The notes beneath the pieces were generated by a model, which saw nothing but the letters and a program-made list of their open reading frames with translations, ran no database searches and had not been told where the DNA came from. A program made the position numbers and the translations under genes. A stretch of DNA of 64,000 nt from Paramecium octaurelia (Eukaryota > Ciliophora > Oligohymenophorea > Peniculida > Parameciidae): NCBI GenBank assembly GCA_905182995.1, contig CAJJDP010000011.1, positions 446,432 to 510,431 on the forward strand, written 5' to 3'. Positions 26,592-39,509 of this stretch are shown here, piece by piece. How positions within the stretch are numbered: the stretch's first letter is position 1; the number at the start of each line of letters is the position of its first letter.

Positions 26592-28708
26592 ATGTATTGT
26601 GCAGATAATTAAATAAGTTGCACAATTATATATGCTTTGAACATATTTGGCTTGCTTCTTGTTTTGGGAATATTGTTCAAAAGCCGAGAATTCTATTTAA
26701 GGGAATGGAGAAGAATAAGACAAGTCATCAAAGATTATACAATGTAAGAATAAATAATTAGTTTATCGTAGAGATTATCGAAGTGGTGGAAATTTTCCAA
26801 TATTCGCAAAGTTTTTAGGCGTGTTATTAGGATTTTGTATCTTAATATTGGCAAGCATAGTTTCTGTATATATTTTCATATATCAAAGATAATTCTGTGG
26901 GACACTAGTTTCGGGTTCATGGAGATATCCAATGTGTTTTTGTGGACAACCTGTGCTTTCCTATTTTACATTGATTATCGCTCTATTTTCAAGTTTTCAA
27001 AGTATGAAATCCTCTTTATATAAAGATAATTACGACTAGCTTTAGCTATTATTCTCATTATTTAATTTACATCAGGTTTAGTATTTGGAATAGAGAGAAA
27101 TTTGGAAAAAGAAAATAAAGGACTTGATGATTTAACTGTAGAGGCATCAGTCTATTTGTGTAATTTCATAATCGTGCTTTTTATTAATATAATAAGCTTA
27201 TTCTTTCCAAAGTTTGAATATCAAAAATTAAACAAGAATAGCGATGATAATAATTTTATTAGCATCAATACTCTTTCACATCATTTGATTAGTGATGAAT
27301 CAATCTCTCTTTAAACGTAAAAATAGAACTATATCACCAATTCATCAAGTTAAAGACAATCAATATCTAAGAATCCAAAAAGGAATCAATCATTTATAGA
27401 TTAAATAGAGGAGGGCAAAAAGGATGATTAAAATTCTTTGGGATCTTCAAGCATATAAAAATTAAAATAGGAACAGTCAGGATTGATTGATCTAACTTAT
27501 GGATTAAAGAAGGAAGAAGAGGCTATTTAAAAGGAGAAGGAACAAAAGGAATTGATGAGTTAAATTTAGGACATGCATAAATAGTTAGATGAAAAATTAA
27601 ACAGATTTAAATAAGATAGTGAAATCAATCAATAGGAATAAGAGTAATCTCCTGTTAAGGATAAGGTGCAAAAGAAAAATACTTAAGAGTTAACCGAGCT
27701 TTCAGACTAATTAAATACATAAAAATAACCAGAGGCTAATGCAAATTAAAAATATGAAATTCAGAGCATAAAGATTGAAGGATTTGAAGAGATTAAGAAA
27801 CAAGGAAAAAGATTCATATATTTTAAGATATTCTACTTTTCAAATTCTAAATAAAGACAAGTCAGAACTGAACATAATTTGAAAGAATTTCAATAATTAA
27901 GATATGACTTATCATAAATATATGTTAATCACTCATTCCCAGAAATACCTGAGAAAAAACCCAATGAAAGGTTAACAGGGAAAGATGTTGCAAGTAGAGG
28001 AGAGGCTCTTGAAAAGTTCTTATAATTTATAGTTTAAAATTAGATGTCATGCCCAAAATTAGATAAATTTTTAGAGGAAACCTCAGGACCTGTTCTTATT
28101 GAAGACGAAAGTAAATTGTTTTCTTAAATTTTAGAAGAAACAAATATAGATCAAGTATTGAAAGATAAGTCATTTGATGACTTCCTAGAAATTAGAAAGG
28201 GAAGCATAACTTCTAAGTAAAGTTATCTAGATAAAGACTTTAATGAAGAGAGTTTTGAACCAAAAAGTAGTTTCAGTTCATCCTAGTATGACTAAACATC
28301 ATATTTCTCAAAAAATCCTGATCGATTTTAATCTAATACATCATCAGGGATGGGAAATGGTCATAAATTTATTATTAAGGAAGTTAAAACCGCTTAATAA
28401 ATTACTGTATTAAATAATAATAATAAAATAGTATTATAAAATTGAGGGATCAATAAATGGTCAAACTGTTGCAACTGTTTAAAGAAGGTATAATGATTTT
28501 AAAGATTTGTATAAAAAGGTTAGATTATTATTAATTTTAGCTTTAAGAAAGACAATATTAAATCCCTATTTTACCAAATGAACCCGTTTAAAAATAGTAA
28601 GATGTTATAGCTTATAGATAAGAAGCTTTAGCATAATTTTTAAATGCCTTGTATTAAAATAAATCAGTAAAAACTAATATGGTTTTTAAAGAATTTGTGG
28701 GTATTTGA
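26592..28708 (+). CDS. Five-TM membrane protein with two PX domains
   Basis: There are 689 residues after removing introns of 25 and 22 bases near the 3' end. The first 240 residues hold about five hydrophobic helices (TIIYALNIFGLLLVLGILF, the segment around FCIYFHISKIILW, VFLWTTCAFLFYI, LALAIILIIQF, LCNFIIVLFINIISLFF). A Gln/Glu/Lys linker follows. The first PX-like domain runs from about residue 395 (IKKQGKRFIYFKI, FPEIPEKKP as the proline-rich loop). The second is at the C-terminus (YYKIEGSINGQTVATVQRR, YNDFKDLYKK, IPILPNEPV). PX domains bind phosphoinositides on endosomes. The second keeps the RRYNDF lipid-binding signature; the first lacks a clear RRY. The combination with an N-terminal multi-TM block is not one I can name. 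Confidence 0.8.
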
Positions 28709-28745
28709 TCATGTTTTTGATAATAAATAAATAAAAAAATATTTT

Positions 28746-29336
28746 TCATAAACCAATACCTTTTTATTTTTATCTTTACATTGCCCTCTTGTATTATAAT
28801 TCTAATTCTTTATTTCTCTTTTCAATTTCTTCCTTTTACTTCTCCTACTCATCATCATCTGATTCATTTTTTGCCCCCATCAATTTCTTAAGTTTATCCT
28901 AATTTTCTTTGCTCAATCCACCCATATTCCAAATTTTTTATTTTTTCTACAATTCTAGATTAGCCTTGCTTTATTGAGTTTTTTTATTTGAATTCGATCT
29001 GCTTCTTGATCTTGAAAGTTCTATATCACTATCAATAGTTTCGAATTAAATTTCAAGCTATTATTCATATTCCCCCAATTTAATTTTCATGCCTTCTCTT
29101 AACAATACCAACTAATTCTATTTAATGGCTCTATTATTAATTTCTGTTCCATTAACAGATCCTAAGTCTTGAATTGTGATGCTAGATTTGCCCACAATCA
29201 ATTTCGCATGCTGTCTGCTGATAGATTCGTTTTTAATTACTATTGAAGCTTAAGCCTTACTCCTCCCAAGTATGTATTCTTTTCTTTTCAACTTTATTTT
29301 TTTATCAGAAAAAATTAAGTAAAACTATTTAGCCAT
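28746..29336 (-). CDS. Small FHA-domain protein
   Basis: This is an intronless gene of 196 residues. Residues 1-90 form a forkhead-associated domain with the diagnostic elements in order: YILGRS (Gly-Arg), SISRQHAKL (Ser...His) and LGSVNGTEIN (Asn-Gly). These residues form the phosphothreonine-binding pocket, so the domain should be functional. The remaining 100 residues are Ser/Arg-rich (SRSRSRSN-like) then a Lys/Gln/Glu coil ending KGIGL. It probably works as a phospho-dependent adaptor, possibly nuclear; the partner is not evident. The gene is convergent with the PX gene, 37 bases away. Confidence 0.88.
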
Positions 29337-29533
29337 TTATTAATTTTATAATTATTGTCCTTGACAATAAGTATTTCTCATTTAATTTTCATACTTTCTA
29401 ATTAGATTTTCAATTCATATAAGGGTTTCTTAAGCAAGAATCATAAAACTACATGTAAAATAATAAGTTTAAAAAAGTGAGGAATTTATTCGTTATATTA
29501 TTAAAATCAATTTAGAATCAAATTTAAAATATT

Positions 29534-30719
29534 ATGAGTAAAGAAGTATTGGAGCTATAAGAAGCATTAGAATATTAAGTGGATGTGGTATTACGACTAG
29601 AAGATGAGCGACTGTTACTATAAAAGGAGAATAATTTATAGAAGTAATATGAATATTTAAATCTTAGGGAAAAGTTGAAAGAATTGAATACTATGTTGCA
29701 AAAGTATCTTGGATAACAATTTCTATAAATTGAAAAACATACCCAAACTGAATTACAAGAAAGATAAAATTTTGAGGTACAAACGCAAGAGGATGAAATC
29801 ATTTCTGATTATTCATTAAGTAATTCCACTGTTTCAGTTGTTAATTAATAATCTTTTACTTAATAACAGGATTAATCAAATTCTTCAAAATTATTGGATC
29901 AAGCAAAATCCTTAGTGAAGTAGTCTGCTTCAAGGCTTCCTGTAAAAAAATTAAAATTTTGTGGAGATAACTATAAAGAGAATAAGGAAAAGGACAATTA
30001 AGAAAAAAAAGAAGCAAAACCAACAAATACAAAATAATTAGATTCATAAAGTGAAGCATTAACTAGAGAAATTGTTAATTTAACTAAGTAATTACAATAA
30101 TTAAAGGTATATAAATATATCTAGATCTAGTTGCAATAAAGAAGTTCATAAGAAACAATTAAGAAATATGAGAAGGAAACTGGTGAAGTAGTGAAATTAT
30201 TGGAAGTGAAAAATGAAATGTTAAATAAATTAAGAAATGAAAATGCTGAAATGGCAATTATTATAAATTAAGATAAATTTAAGAGTGTTCGCTAATTAGA
30301 TTTGGAATTGAAAAAAGAGAGAGACGATAAAATTAAATATTAGGCTATGGTTTCTTAAAAAACGGAGGAAAATTAGCGTTTAGTAGAAGAGCTTAAATAA
30401 TTCAGGGAGGTTCTATCAAAATTAACAGACGAATTTGAAAGATATAGAAACACGTAATTGTTTAATCTAATGTAGGCATAATCAAAGCAACGTGAGTTAA
30501 TCTAAAATAGAACCAGTTGACACTTCATTTTATTAAGAAGAAATAAAAATAAAAGTTTCGACTATCAATGAATTAAAGTTATAAAATGAGTAATTGCAGG
30601 AAGAAGTAGATTATTTCAGGAACTTAAGTTTATAATAAAAAAAGATTACTGAAAAACAAGAGGAAGACTTAGACTTTTACAGAGAGATACTAATTAAACA
30701 TAAGATCATTAAATAATGA
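29534..30719 (+). CDS. Coiled-coil protein, unrecognised
   Basis: About 380 residues, beginning MSKEVLELQEALEYQ. Nearly the whole length is heptad-like Leu/Glu/Gln/Lys coil with a short Ser/Pro-containing break at about residues 100-160. One 22-base intron near 30517 is needed to keep frame, and an 18-base GT...AG stretch near 30109 could be another but does not change the frame. No head, motor or lipid-binding domain is seen. Such proteins are common in the ciliate cortex and centrosome, but nothing specific supports a location. Confidence 0.75.
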
Positions 30720-30842
30720 AAATATTTAATTAACATTATTATAATTGTATATCATCCACCTCAAGAGTATATATTCTAATCATTTGTATATATTATTTTT
30801 GTGTTTTCTAAATTAATTAAACTATACTATATAATTATAATT

Positions 30843-32468
30843 ATGCTCAATAAATATTTTACTTTTTATAAGGTATGCAGAGAAAAAACAAAGCTCTATA
30901 AGTTCATAAAGAGTGTCTATGTCTCAAAAATTAAATAGGTTGAAGAGAGTTTGCTATATGCCAATGATCTTTAATATACAATATCAACTTTAGAAAATAT
31001 CAAATTTATCTAATCTGCGAATACTAATTAAATAGTAAATATTTCTAGATAAATATTTCACAATTATAACATATCTAAATTGGAAACTCCTTAAAATGCA
31101 GTAGATTTATTATAGGTGTTAACTAAAAACATCTCAGTCAAGGATGTAAGATTGTATAGAGAAATATATAAATTTTATAAAAAGCATGCTTAGTATTTTA
31201 CTCATCAACAAGTAGAGACACTCTAAAAGTGTTATTATCATTTGGCCAGGTAAATTGAATTTAATGATTTAATTTAAATTGATGAAAAAACTTCAGTTGC
31301 CAAACATACTGAAAACTTTAACCACATTCAATCAGATATATATTAACTTAAATAATAAGAAGATTGGAATATCATGTTTAAAGAGGATCCTCAATCATTG
31401 ACCAGTGCTGCAATATTAACTCATAAGAATGGCATTGTCTTAAGAATCTAAGGAGTATTTTAAAATAATTATGAAAGTATTATCGATACTTAAAAATTGA
31501 TATCAGAGAAGAAACCTGATATTATTATATTAAATATGGCTCCAATAGCTATAAATGAAATTAAGAAGGATAATGAATTAGATATCCAAAAAACTGTGGA
31601 TTCCTTTAATGAGCCAGAAAAAGATAAAGGAGAAGAAGAAGATGAAGATGAGGAAGAAACAAAAAAAATAGAGTAAGTTTTTGTTACTAATTTTGATCCT
31701 CTTATTGAAGAATTAACAAAGAAGTTTTAAGTAAATGATTAAAAGAAGATTATAACTGGATATTAATAAGGATTCTAAGTTCCATTTACTATGGAGTCTT
31801 TGCTTTATCAATTTTCATAACAAAAAAGAGACTAAAAATAGCCAATTATTTTATTGGGAGGGTTAAGTTTCGAAGATTAAATCAAATTGTACATCCAAGG
31901 CATCCCTCCTGGTAAAATTGCTTAAGAATTATCTAGTCTTAGATTTCAATGGTTGAATCAATTGTTAGCTAATTTCTCTGATATTTAATAAACTGGATGC
32001 ATCTTATGTAATTCATAACCAAATGGTGTAATACCTCCTTCTAAAATCCTAAATGAATCACCAAAAATGAAAAAGATATAGGCTGACTTTCTTGGAGAAT
32101 TAACAAATAAATACATTGGCAGTAGTGGTAAAAAGCAATTTCTAGTAATTGTGCAATAATAATTATTTTTGGAAACTCTCAGAAGTGTTGCCTAAAGAAA
32201 TATTGAAAAGAATGATGTGGATATAGATATTTATAGATAAGAATATTTGGAAAAAAAGTAAGGAAAAAAAGTGTAAAATAAAAAGCATTATAAAGTGTTT
32301 TAATAATTTTATGAAGAGTAATTATTATGAAATATAATTAGTGCTTTAAATTTTGATAAAACCTATAAGTATTGTTCACAAGAAATGCTAGATTTAAATA
32401 AATTTTCAAGTGTGAAATATACAAAAGGATTAGACTTGCGTTGTGGAATCAGAGATATTTTATTTTGA
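30843..32468 (+). CDS. Unrecognised 533-residue protein, possibly mitochondrial
   Basis: A single 24-base intron near the 3' end leaves 534 codons. The N-terminus is basic, with Tyr/Phe and no acidic residues in the first dozen positions (MLNKYFTFYKVCR), which could be a mitochondrial presequence. The middle has a strand-helix pattern (AAILTHKNGIVLRIQG, EKKPDIIILNMAP) and then an acidic insert of consecutive Glu/Asp near residue 260. The pattern faintly recalls TraB-type proteins, but I cannot support that. The start is the first ATG in the frame. Confidence 0.75.
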
Positions 32469-32628
32469 TAATTTTGTGTAAATTAAAATAATTAATTATA
32501 ACAATCAAATAAAAATAGAGTGATAACAAATAGATTCTTATTGCCAGTAATAAAGTCTTAGCTTTAAGTAATTATTTTATTTATATATACAATTTAATAT
32601 ATATGTTTCTTATATTGGGCAAATGAAA

Positions 32629-33064
32629 TCATTCTTTTTTTTCTTCAGCTCTTACTTTACCTTTGCCATTTGTCAATTTTACATTGAGTTCAGCAGCTCT
32701 TCTAACAAGAGTTGCTCTTTTTCTGGCAGAGAGATTATGAGCCAACTCACCTGCAAATGTTCTGTTATTAGTAAGCAATAATTCAAGATCCTTTTCGTTA
32801 GTGATTAATAATTTTCTGAAACCAGATTAGTCTAAATATCTATATTGATTTTATTTTTATATACCTTGTTTTTTTATCGCTTCTATATCCTGATTTTGGC
32901 ATAGGTCTATTACCTCTGAATCTTCTTCTGACTCTGTTATCAATACCTCTTGGTCTTCTCCAACTAGGTCTCAATTTGTGTGGATAGTCCTCTGATTCAA
33001 ATCTAACAAATCTCTTTGTTCTCTTATGTACAATTTTTTTGTGAGCAAGTGATTTGACAACCAT
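32629..33064 (-). CDS. RPL32: Large-subunit ribosomal protein eL32
   Basis: There are 136 residues after removing the 25-base intron at 32840-32864. Family landmarks: [17 protein letters not shown], then [18 protein letters not shown], then [31 protein letters not shown] and [15 protein letters not shown]. Length and order match eL32 throughout (usual 130-135). It binds 23S/28S rRNA in the 60S subunit. Codon use is more GC-rich than neighbours, as expected for a highly expressed gene. The start is directly upstream of the conserved N-terminus and lies only 24 bases from the end of the TMEM86-like gene. Confidence 0.98.
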
Positions 33065-33088
33065 TTTTAATTAAATAAAGATTTTAAT

Positions 33089-34026
33089 TCAAATATTCAT
33101 CTTCATTCTCAGTAATAATAAAAAATGATCATTATATGCTTTTGCATGAAGAAAGAGGCTCCAAACCAAAAAATAGTAACCGACATGGTACAATACATTT
33201 GCACTAGCCTATTATTTTATTGATATATTTATTACTGTCAATTCAAACAATTCTTTCCTCTACACCTTCAAGACAATATTCAAGGCATCACTTAGAAAAA
33301 GAAACACTGCCCCTACCAAAAGTAAAGTAAATGATTTTTTGCTCGTCTTACCATATCGATGGAAGGTATAAGAACTAAATAGAGCTGAACATAGCAATAG
33401 TCCAAAGGCTACAAATTAATTGTAAAAATCATCCATTTTTTGAATAGCATATCTTGACATCACAATTGATAACACTATCAATCCTCCTTATAACACCCTT
33501 ATCTAAAGCATCAACTCTCTATTGTATTCTGATTGATATCTACTTTCAAAGTGGCGATTTGATAAAAATATGAATAAACAAAGCAATGAATAACATGCGA
33601 AATCCAGGGGATTCTTATAAATTTATAACATTAAATTACTTTATAAGTTAAGACTCCTGAATAGGCTATATATAATGCTAGAATCTGAAAGATGAAAGTA
33701 AAAATAAAAAGTTAGAAATATGCTTATGTATTTCTTTAAATGGAATTGAACTTTTTGATTTCCACTTAAACTCTAGGTTCTGTATCCATTATTTTACTCA
33801 CTATATCCTGCATCTCAGATTTATAATATTTCAACATATCTCTTTTTGATTTCTCTAAATAATAAATCCATAATCCAGATGTCAACAAATTTGTAACCAC
33901 TACTATGTTATACTCAAATATCATAGATAAAATAGTTAAACTAGCTCCAACAATAGGAATATGATGCATATAATCATCCCAAGGTAGTTTCTCAATAAAT
34001 TCCTGGTGCTATCTTTTTTAATTCAT
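33089..34026 (-). CDS. Multi-pass membrane protein, TMEM86/YhhN-like
   Basis: There are 303 residues after a 26-base intron. After a short cytosolic start (MNQKRQHQEFIEKLPWDDY) there are about eight hydrophobic segments. The second half, with FGLLLCSALFSSYTFHR, SFTLLLVGAVFLFLSDALN and LYHVGYYFLVWSLFLHA, resembles the YhhN/TMEM86 (lysoplasmalogenase) fold, including the SDA motif in a membrane helix. The N-terminal part (residues 1-105) is less typical. If correct, it would hydrolyse the vinyl-ether bond of lysoplasmalogens in an internal membrane. The family is moderate confidence; the membrane nature is certain. Confidence 0.6.
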
Positions 34027-34292
34027 AAATAAATTTCTATTTTAAAGCCAATCCCACTTTGTAATTATTTATATTATCATATGTATAACTATGCATTAGT
34101 TATAGAAGCAATTTTCTCATAATCTGAGCTCCATTCATTTAAATATTATATTGATTACTATAATTTTGATTTTCAGTATTTTTATATGATTTATATATCA
34201 AAATGATAACTTAGACTATAAACAAATAATTAATTATTCATCTTTAAAATCAATTCTATGAATTGTAATTTTTATATTTAATATTTAATAAT

Positions 34293-35431
34293 ATGGATAA
34301 TGCTGAGGGTATAATTACAGAAATCTTCAAAAACGAAATACAAGTCAAAAGAATTAAGAAAGGTAATCAAATTTAACACAATAGAAATTCAATCTTTGAC
34401 TTAATTGAAGAAAGAAGATTTTAAAATAACACTAAAAACATTAAGTCCTAATTTATAAATAATTGTAAACTGTCTCACTAAAGTAGGTTGAAATGCCTCC
34501 TATTAAACAATTAAATTCAAATAAACCCATAATTTTTGCATTATACTTAGATAGTAGATTTCCATTTGTTTTTCCAAAAGTTCATATATTAAGCTAAGTA
34601 GCTTTAAAAATAAATCTAAGGTTACTAAACCAACCTTGTCTGATGGTCGAGATTATATAGAAAACATTATTTCTGGGCCATGGAGTCCTTCAATCTTGCT
34701 TTATGAAATAGTTAAAATGTTCCCACAATTTCTAGTAACTTTGTTTATTGTAATACTAGGAAACAATTGAGAAGAACCAAAATAATAAAGATTATCTGCT
34801 AAAATTAGGAAAATATTAAGAGAATTAAGAATTTGATTTAAATATTGGCTTAGAGAATGTCGAATATTTGCAATGTAAATAAATAATAAATGGGAAATAA
34901 TTTCCAAGAACTATCTTGATTAGTGATAGTTATTTGCTAAATCTTGAATACCAAAACAAAGAATCCTTGTTGTTAAATTATTATAGCATTGCAAATCTGT
35001 AAAAAATAGAGAGAGTTTAAAAAAACTTATTATTAAATTGGCTGATGAATGATGGTAGCTTAATTATCCAAACACTGACTTCCGCAAACATAGATTAACT
35101 TTAAAATACAATTAATTCATATAAATTAGGCTAAAATGTAAAAAAAATTAATTAAGATGATGTTACGTTATAAAAATTTGAAACCATTTAAATTTATGAT
35201 CTTTTGCAATAATTGAGTTTAAATGAAATAGAGCTATCTAAGAATCTCAATAAAAACTCTTTAAACAATCTAATGACTTCATATTAATAAGTAACTAAGT
35301 TTTATAATGCATAGATTATTGAGTATTATTCAGCATTCTCAGATGAAGATTATAAATAGTATGTCACTCTTCTTTAAGCCTTGCTTAGCAGAGAAGATGT
35401 ACAAACCATCTTAGCTAGTCCTGCTAAATGA
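34293..35431 (+). CDS. UEV/RWD-like protein, no catalytic cysteine
   Basis: Four micro-introns (22, 19, 23 and 25 bases) leave 349 residues; the 19-base intron is among the shortest in the window. The first 150 residues have an E2/UEV order: helix (MDNAEGIITEIFKNEIQ), strands, IIFALYLDSRFPFVFPKV (the FP...P turn of E2s) and SGPWSPSILLYEIVKMF (the W-P-L helix). No Cys sits at the E2 active-site position, so it would be a binding rather than catalytic protein. The second half has strand-like and helical parts I cannot assign. A ubiquitin-binding or trafficking adaptor role is inference. Confidence 0.65.
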
Positions 35432-35586
35432 TTTTATTTTGATATAGGTTTGATTATTTAGATGTGATTATTAAATAAGATCAAAATTTGTTCTAAATTC
35501 TTCATAAATTATATAGATCTTCAATGTTGAATTGATAAAAAAAGAAAATATTATATAATGGAATCAAATCTTATCTTAATTTATAA

Positions 35587-38346
35587 TCATGAATCTGCAT
35601 TGCAAAAACTATTATTGACAGCATTTTAATTTTACTCCCTTTTGTTCAAAATACAAAATAATTATTTCTTTTATCGTTTTCTACTAATTTAAAACATCAT
35701 TTTTTTCCTTTTTTTAGTGAATAGATCTTTGATAATATTGCTTAGATTAAATCTTATATCATAAAATTCAAACTCTTTTTAAGAATCTATTTAATGTTCA
35801 TGATTCTCAAAAATATTTTTAACAATCTCCATTTCTATTAATTAAATTTGGGTAGGTTCAAGGTTTATACCTTTATTGGGTTTTTATTATTAATCAAATA
35901 ATTATCTACTGCTATTTTATCTCTTTAAAATGAATTTGTGATCTTAAGTAGGTTCCTTTAAATCTTCACCATCAGAGACAATTTTTTAGTTTGACGTATT
36001 AACAGTTTATTTTTTAATGCTTTTGGTAATTTTGACACGCATAGAAGAAATTCCAGGCTCTTATTGAATTCTATTCAAATTCTTTTATATTGATTGAGCC
36101 ATGTAATTACCCTATTACGATTAGGATGAAAATTGATGTTTAAATTAAGTTCCTGAGTTATCAGGTGAAACCAATGACTCTTCAGATATGGATTAACCAT
36201 CACCATAACAATTAATTTCATCATTTTTATTAATTTAAAAGAAATCGCAATCAGGTAGAAGATCAGAATACAGGAATGTAGTATTTCCATATTCTAAGAC
36301 ACTCTTTTAAAGTAGTCTTAAATTAATCATAGATTTATGAGTAAATAACTTTTAGGATATTCTTCTTTATTAAAATAATCGATTCTATTAATCCTGATTA
36401 TGCTTTTTTTTGTATAATCTCATATTGTTGGGAGTGTAGAAGACAAAAGGACACTTTGTAAAAATGTGATTTTGATAACAAAGTTCACATCCACTAAATT
36501 TAATTCTTCCTCCAAATTGAATTTGATGTTTAATTCGGTAATATTTTTCCAAATCCTCCTTATTTAATTATAGCAAACTTAACACATCTTCGAAGGTCAC
36601 ATAAGCAAGTTTGGAGAATTTAACTGCTCTTGAAGTAAATTAAGCACAATTTTAAGATATGAATCCTTTCTCATCAATTGCTTGTCTTCTTTTATAAATC
36701 TTGACTAATTTATTATGTCTAACATTGGCTTCAACCTCCCCTTTTAGAATAAAATACATCCGATCTACTTATTGGCCTTCTTGAAAAATCACTTCTTCGG
36801 GTACAAAACTTTATTCCTTGACCAAAAGACATAGATTTGAAATAAATTCATCTGAAAAATTTTATCTGAATAACTTTGATTAAAAGAACAAGGACTTGTA
36901 AAAGTCAATTTTAACTTCTCTGATTAAAGTTCCTGATAGATGTTCCATAAGTTTTTCACATTCAAAATCTGTATTCTTTTGGGTTTTTAAATAGTATTCA
37001 AAGAATTTCTTTACTCTTACTTAGAGTTCCTTATTTAATCCTCTTCTTTTGATAAAGGAGTCAATCATGGTCATTTTATCTCTCAGATAGTTTTTATTCT
37101 CAGAGATTTATGTGAATATCGCCCCAATACTAGAGATTGTATAACCAAAAATTATTGAACTGAGGAGAGTTACAAAAATCACAAACAATTTTTCTACTTG
37201 AGTGACCTAATAAATAGTTATGATTATTACTGGGGTTATGTCACCATAACCAATTGTTAAGGTAGTTATACAAGCCCAATAAAATGAGGTGATATATCTA
37301 CTAACCCAATCAGAATCTAATTGAGCCTTGTCTGCCCAAGTGTATATTGAATTGTGATAAAGGTGTTCTTGAATAGCAATGAAATGCCAAACACAAGCTA
37401 TTAGATGAGACGCAAACAAAAAGGTTGCAAGCAAAGATATCAAGTCAATGGCAGCAGCAAAATTGACTCTCAAATTTAAGGTTTCAACCAAATTTTCAAA
37501 AATGAACATAATCTAAAATTTTAATAAGTTGTGAAGTTACTCTTGAAACTCTCAATAATAAGACGAATTCTATGTAAGGAACATTGGATCTCCCAATCAA
37601 AAAAGGGATCAAAACTATAAAATCAGTTATGAATTTCCCTTTTAAATAATGTTTTATTATCTGAACTTAATTTAACACCAAAATTCCTCTGCTATAATAA
37701 GCAACATTAAAATTCAATAGAATCTCACAAATAAATACATATTGTGGCAAGGTTTCAAGGAAAAAGTCAATGCCCTCGTTTGATCCCTGAATATCAAAGG
37801 AAATTTTCAGTGGAATGTATATAATGTTGATAATTAGTATTGTAAACACGAACAGATCCCAAAGCAATTTCAAAGTGTGATCTGGAGTAATAGGCGAGAT
37901 ACTAATTCCAAATCGGCGAAAGACGTAAACAATCTTCTTAAAGAAGAGCTTAAGATGAAACTCATAAAATACTAAGCCATACTTACACATAAATGCTATT
38001 TGGATTTAGCTCTAATTAATCTTCTTGTCAAATAAAAATTATAATCAGATGCCTAATCTCCAATAACTTTGAATTGTCTTAATTCCAAGTATCGGAGTTT
38101 GAATTTGTCTGAATTCGTCAACAAGTAAGTAACAAATCTGGCTACTAACACGATGACATTCAAAGCTCGTTCTTTCCAAATCTGATTTTTGAATCCCTAT
38201 TCAAATCTTTGGGGCATATCTTGAGACTCATTCGATTGTCCACTTTCACTTGGTTCATGTGAGACTTGAACTTTCTCTAATTTAGTAAATAATATTGAGG
38301 GTTTCCGAGAGGTATCCTCAAGTAACTACTCATCTAAATTTCGCAT
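35587..38346 (-). CDS. Cyclic-nucleotide-gated/HCN-type potassium channel
   Basis: A long N-terminal cytosolic region precedes six membrane segments. S1 starts near LLWDLFVFTILIINIIY, with S5 near SLLATFLFASHLIACVWHF. The pore reads TLTIGYGDITP, a potassium selectivity filter, with YITSFYWACIT as the pore helix. After S6 a C-linker leads to a cyclic-nucleotide-binding fold (VPEEVIFQEGQ, MYFILKGEVEA). The arginine typical of the phosphate-binding cassette is not obvious, so ligand binding is uncertain. Several micro-introns are needed, including 26 bases near 37975. A Gln/Asn-rich tail follows the binding domain. It should conduct K+ at the plasma or ciliary membrane; many ciliate paralogues exist. 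Confidence 0.88.
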
Positions 38347-38486
38347 CAATACTTACTAGGCTAACTACTACGACTAGATAAGATTTTGGGCGTAACAGAG
38401 AGGAAATCAGATTATTTCTAATTCATTTATATTTTTATATATTTATCATTCTGAACAAATCCTTAGATTATTATTAATTATTATAA

Positions 38487-39490
38487 ATGATTACAAAAAT
38501 CGCAATTCTAGTTTCTGCCTTGCTTATTGCATATAATTAATTGTAATCAACAAGCCAATAGCTTCAAGAATAGCCAGTAATTGGAATTTTCACACAACCT
38601 TCCACATTCGCTGAATATGCTAGTCAAAACTATACTTACATAGCTGCGTCATATGTCAAATTTTTGGAATCAGGAGGTGCAAGAGTGATCCCCATTCCCT
38701 ATGAAGCAAATCACACAACATTGGACGAGATATTTAAAAACATCAATGGGATTCTGATACCAGGAGGGTCCACAGGACTGAAAGGACCTTCTCTATATAC
38801 CCAGAGAGTGGCCTATCTTGTAAACAAAGCTTTGAAAATAAACAAGGAAGGGGGATGGTTTCCAATCATAGGAATCTGTCTAGGACATGAAGTGATGCAT
38901 TACATCTTGTCAAACTATTCTGAAGTACATTTTATAGATATTGATTATAGAATTTTTTGATTGACGTGAAGGGCAACGACAAAGTAACCAGACCAATTAA
39001 TATCCATTATAGACAGGCTTACTTTTACTCTTAGATGAAGGAGGAATTATATTAAGCTACATTAAACGAGAACTTAGCCTATTATCATCACATTCATGCA
39101 GTATCTCCAAGTTTATATGAAATTGCTCCTGTTTTACAGCAATATCTGAGAATCACTTCAACTCAGACTGATGAGGAAGGATAACTATTCATTACTTCTA
39201 CAGAGGGTATTAACATGCCATTCTACTCATTTTAATATCACCCAGAGAAAAATCCCTTTGAATGGACTATCCCTGCCAATCATTCAGTTCATGCCATTCA
39301 ATTTAGTAGAATCCACAGTTATTAATTTATTCAATCTTGCAGAATGAATTCAAATAAATTTAGTCTAGATCTAAACAAACTAATTTTTAACTATAATCCT
39401 ATTCAACCAATTAATTAGAACTACAATCAAGTATATATATTTCAAAGACTCTAAGCGATGGAGGATGCTGAGTATTAAGAATAGTCATGA
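38487..39490 (+). CDS. GGH: Gamma-glutamyl hydrolase (folate gamma-glutamyl hydrolase)
   Basis: There are 325 residues after a 26-base intron. The N-terminus is a signal peptide (MITKIAILVSALLIAY). The class-I glutamine-amidotransferase-like fold is clear: PVIGIFTQP, SYVKFLESGGARVIPI, GILIPGGSTGL, the nucleophile elbow GICLGHEVM (Cys nucleophile) and FQYHPEKNPFEW (catalytic His). The family form is GTCLGFE and FQWHPEK. The enzyme removes poly-gamma-glutamate from folates in the lysosome or outside the cell. The start directly precedes the signal peptide. TGA is only 19 bases upstream of the next gene. Confidence 0.93.
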
Positions 39491-39509
39491 TTTATTTATA
39501 AATTAATTT

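Noticed and set aside
30843-32468. TraB-family membrane-associated protein
   Set aside because: Only a short strand-helix pattern recalls TraB, and the invariant residues are not visible.
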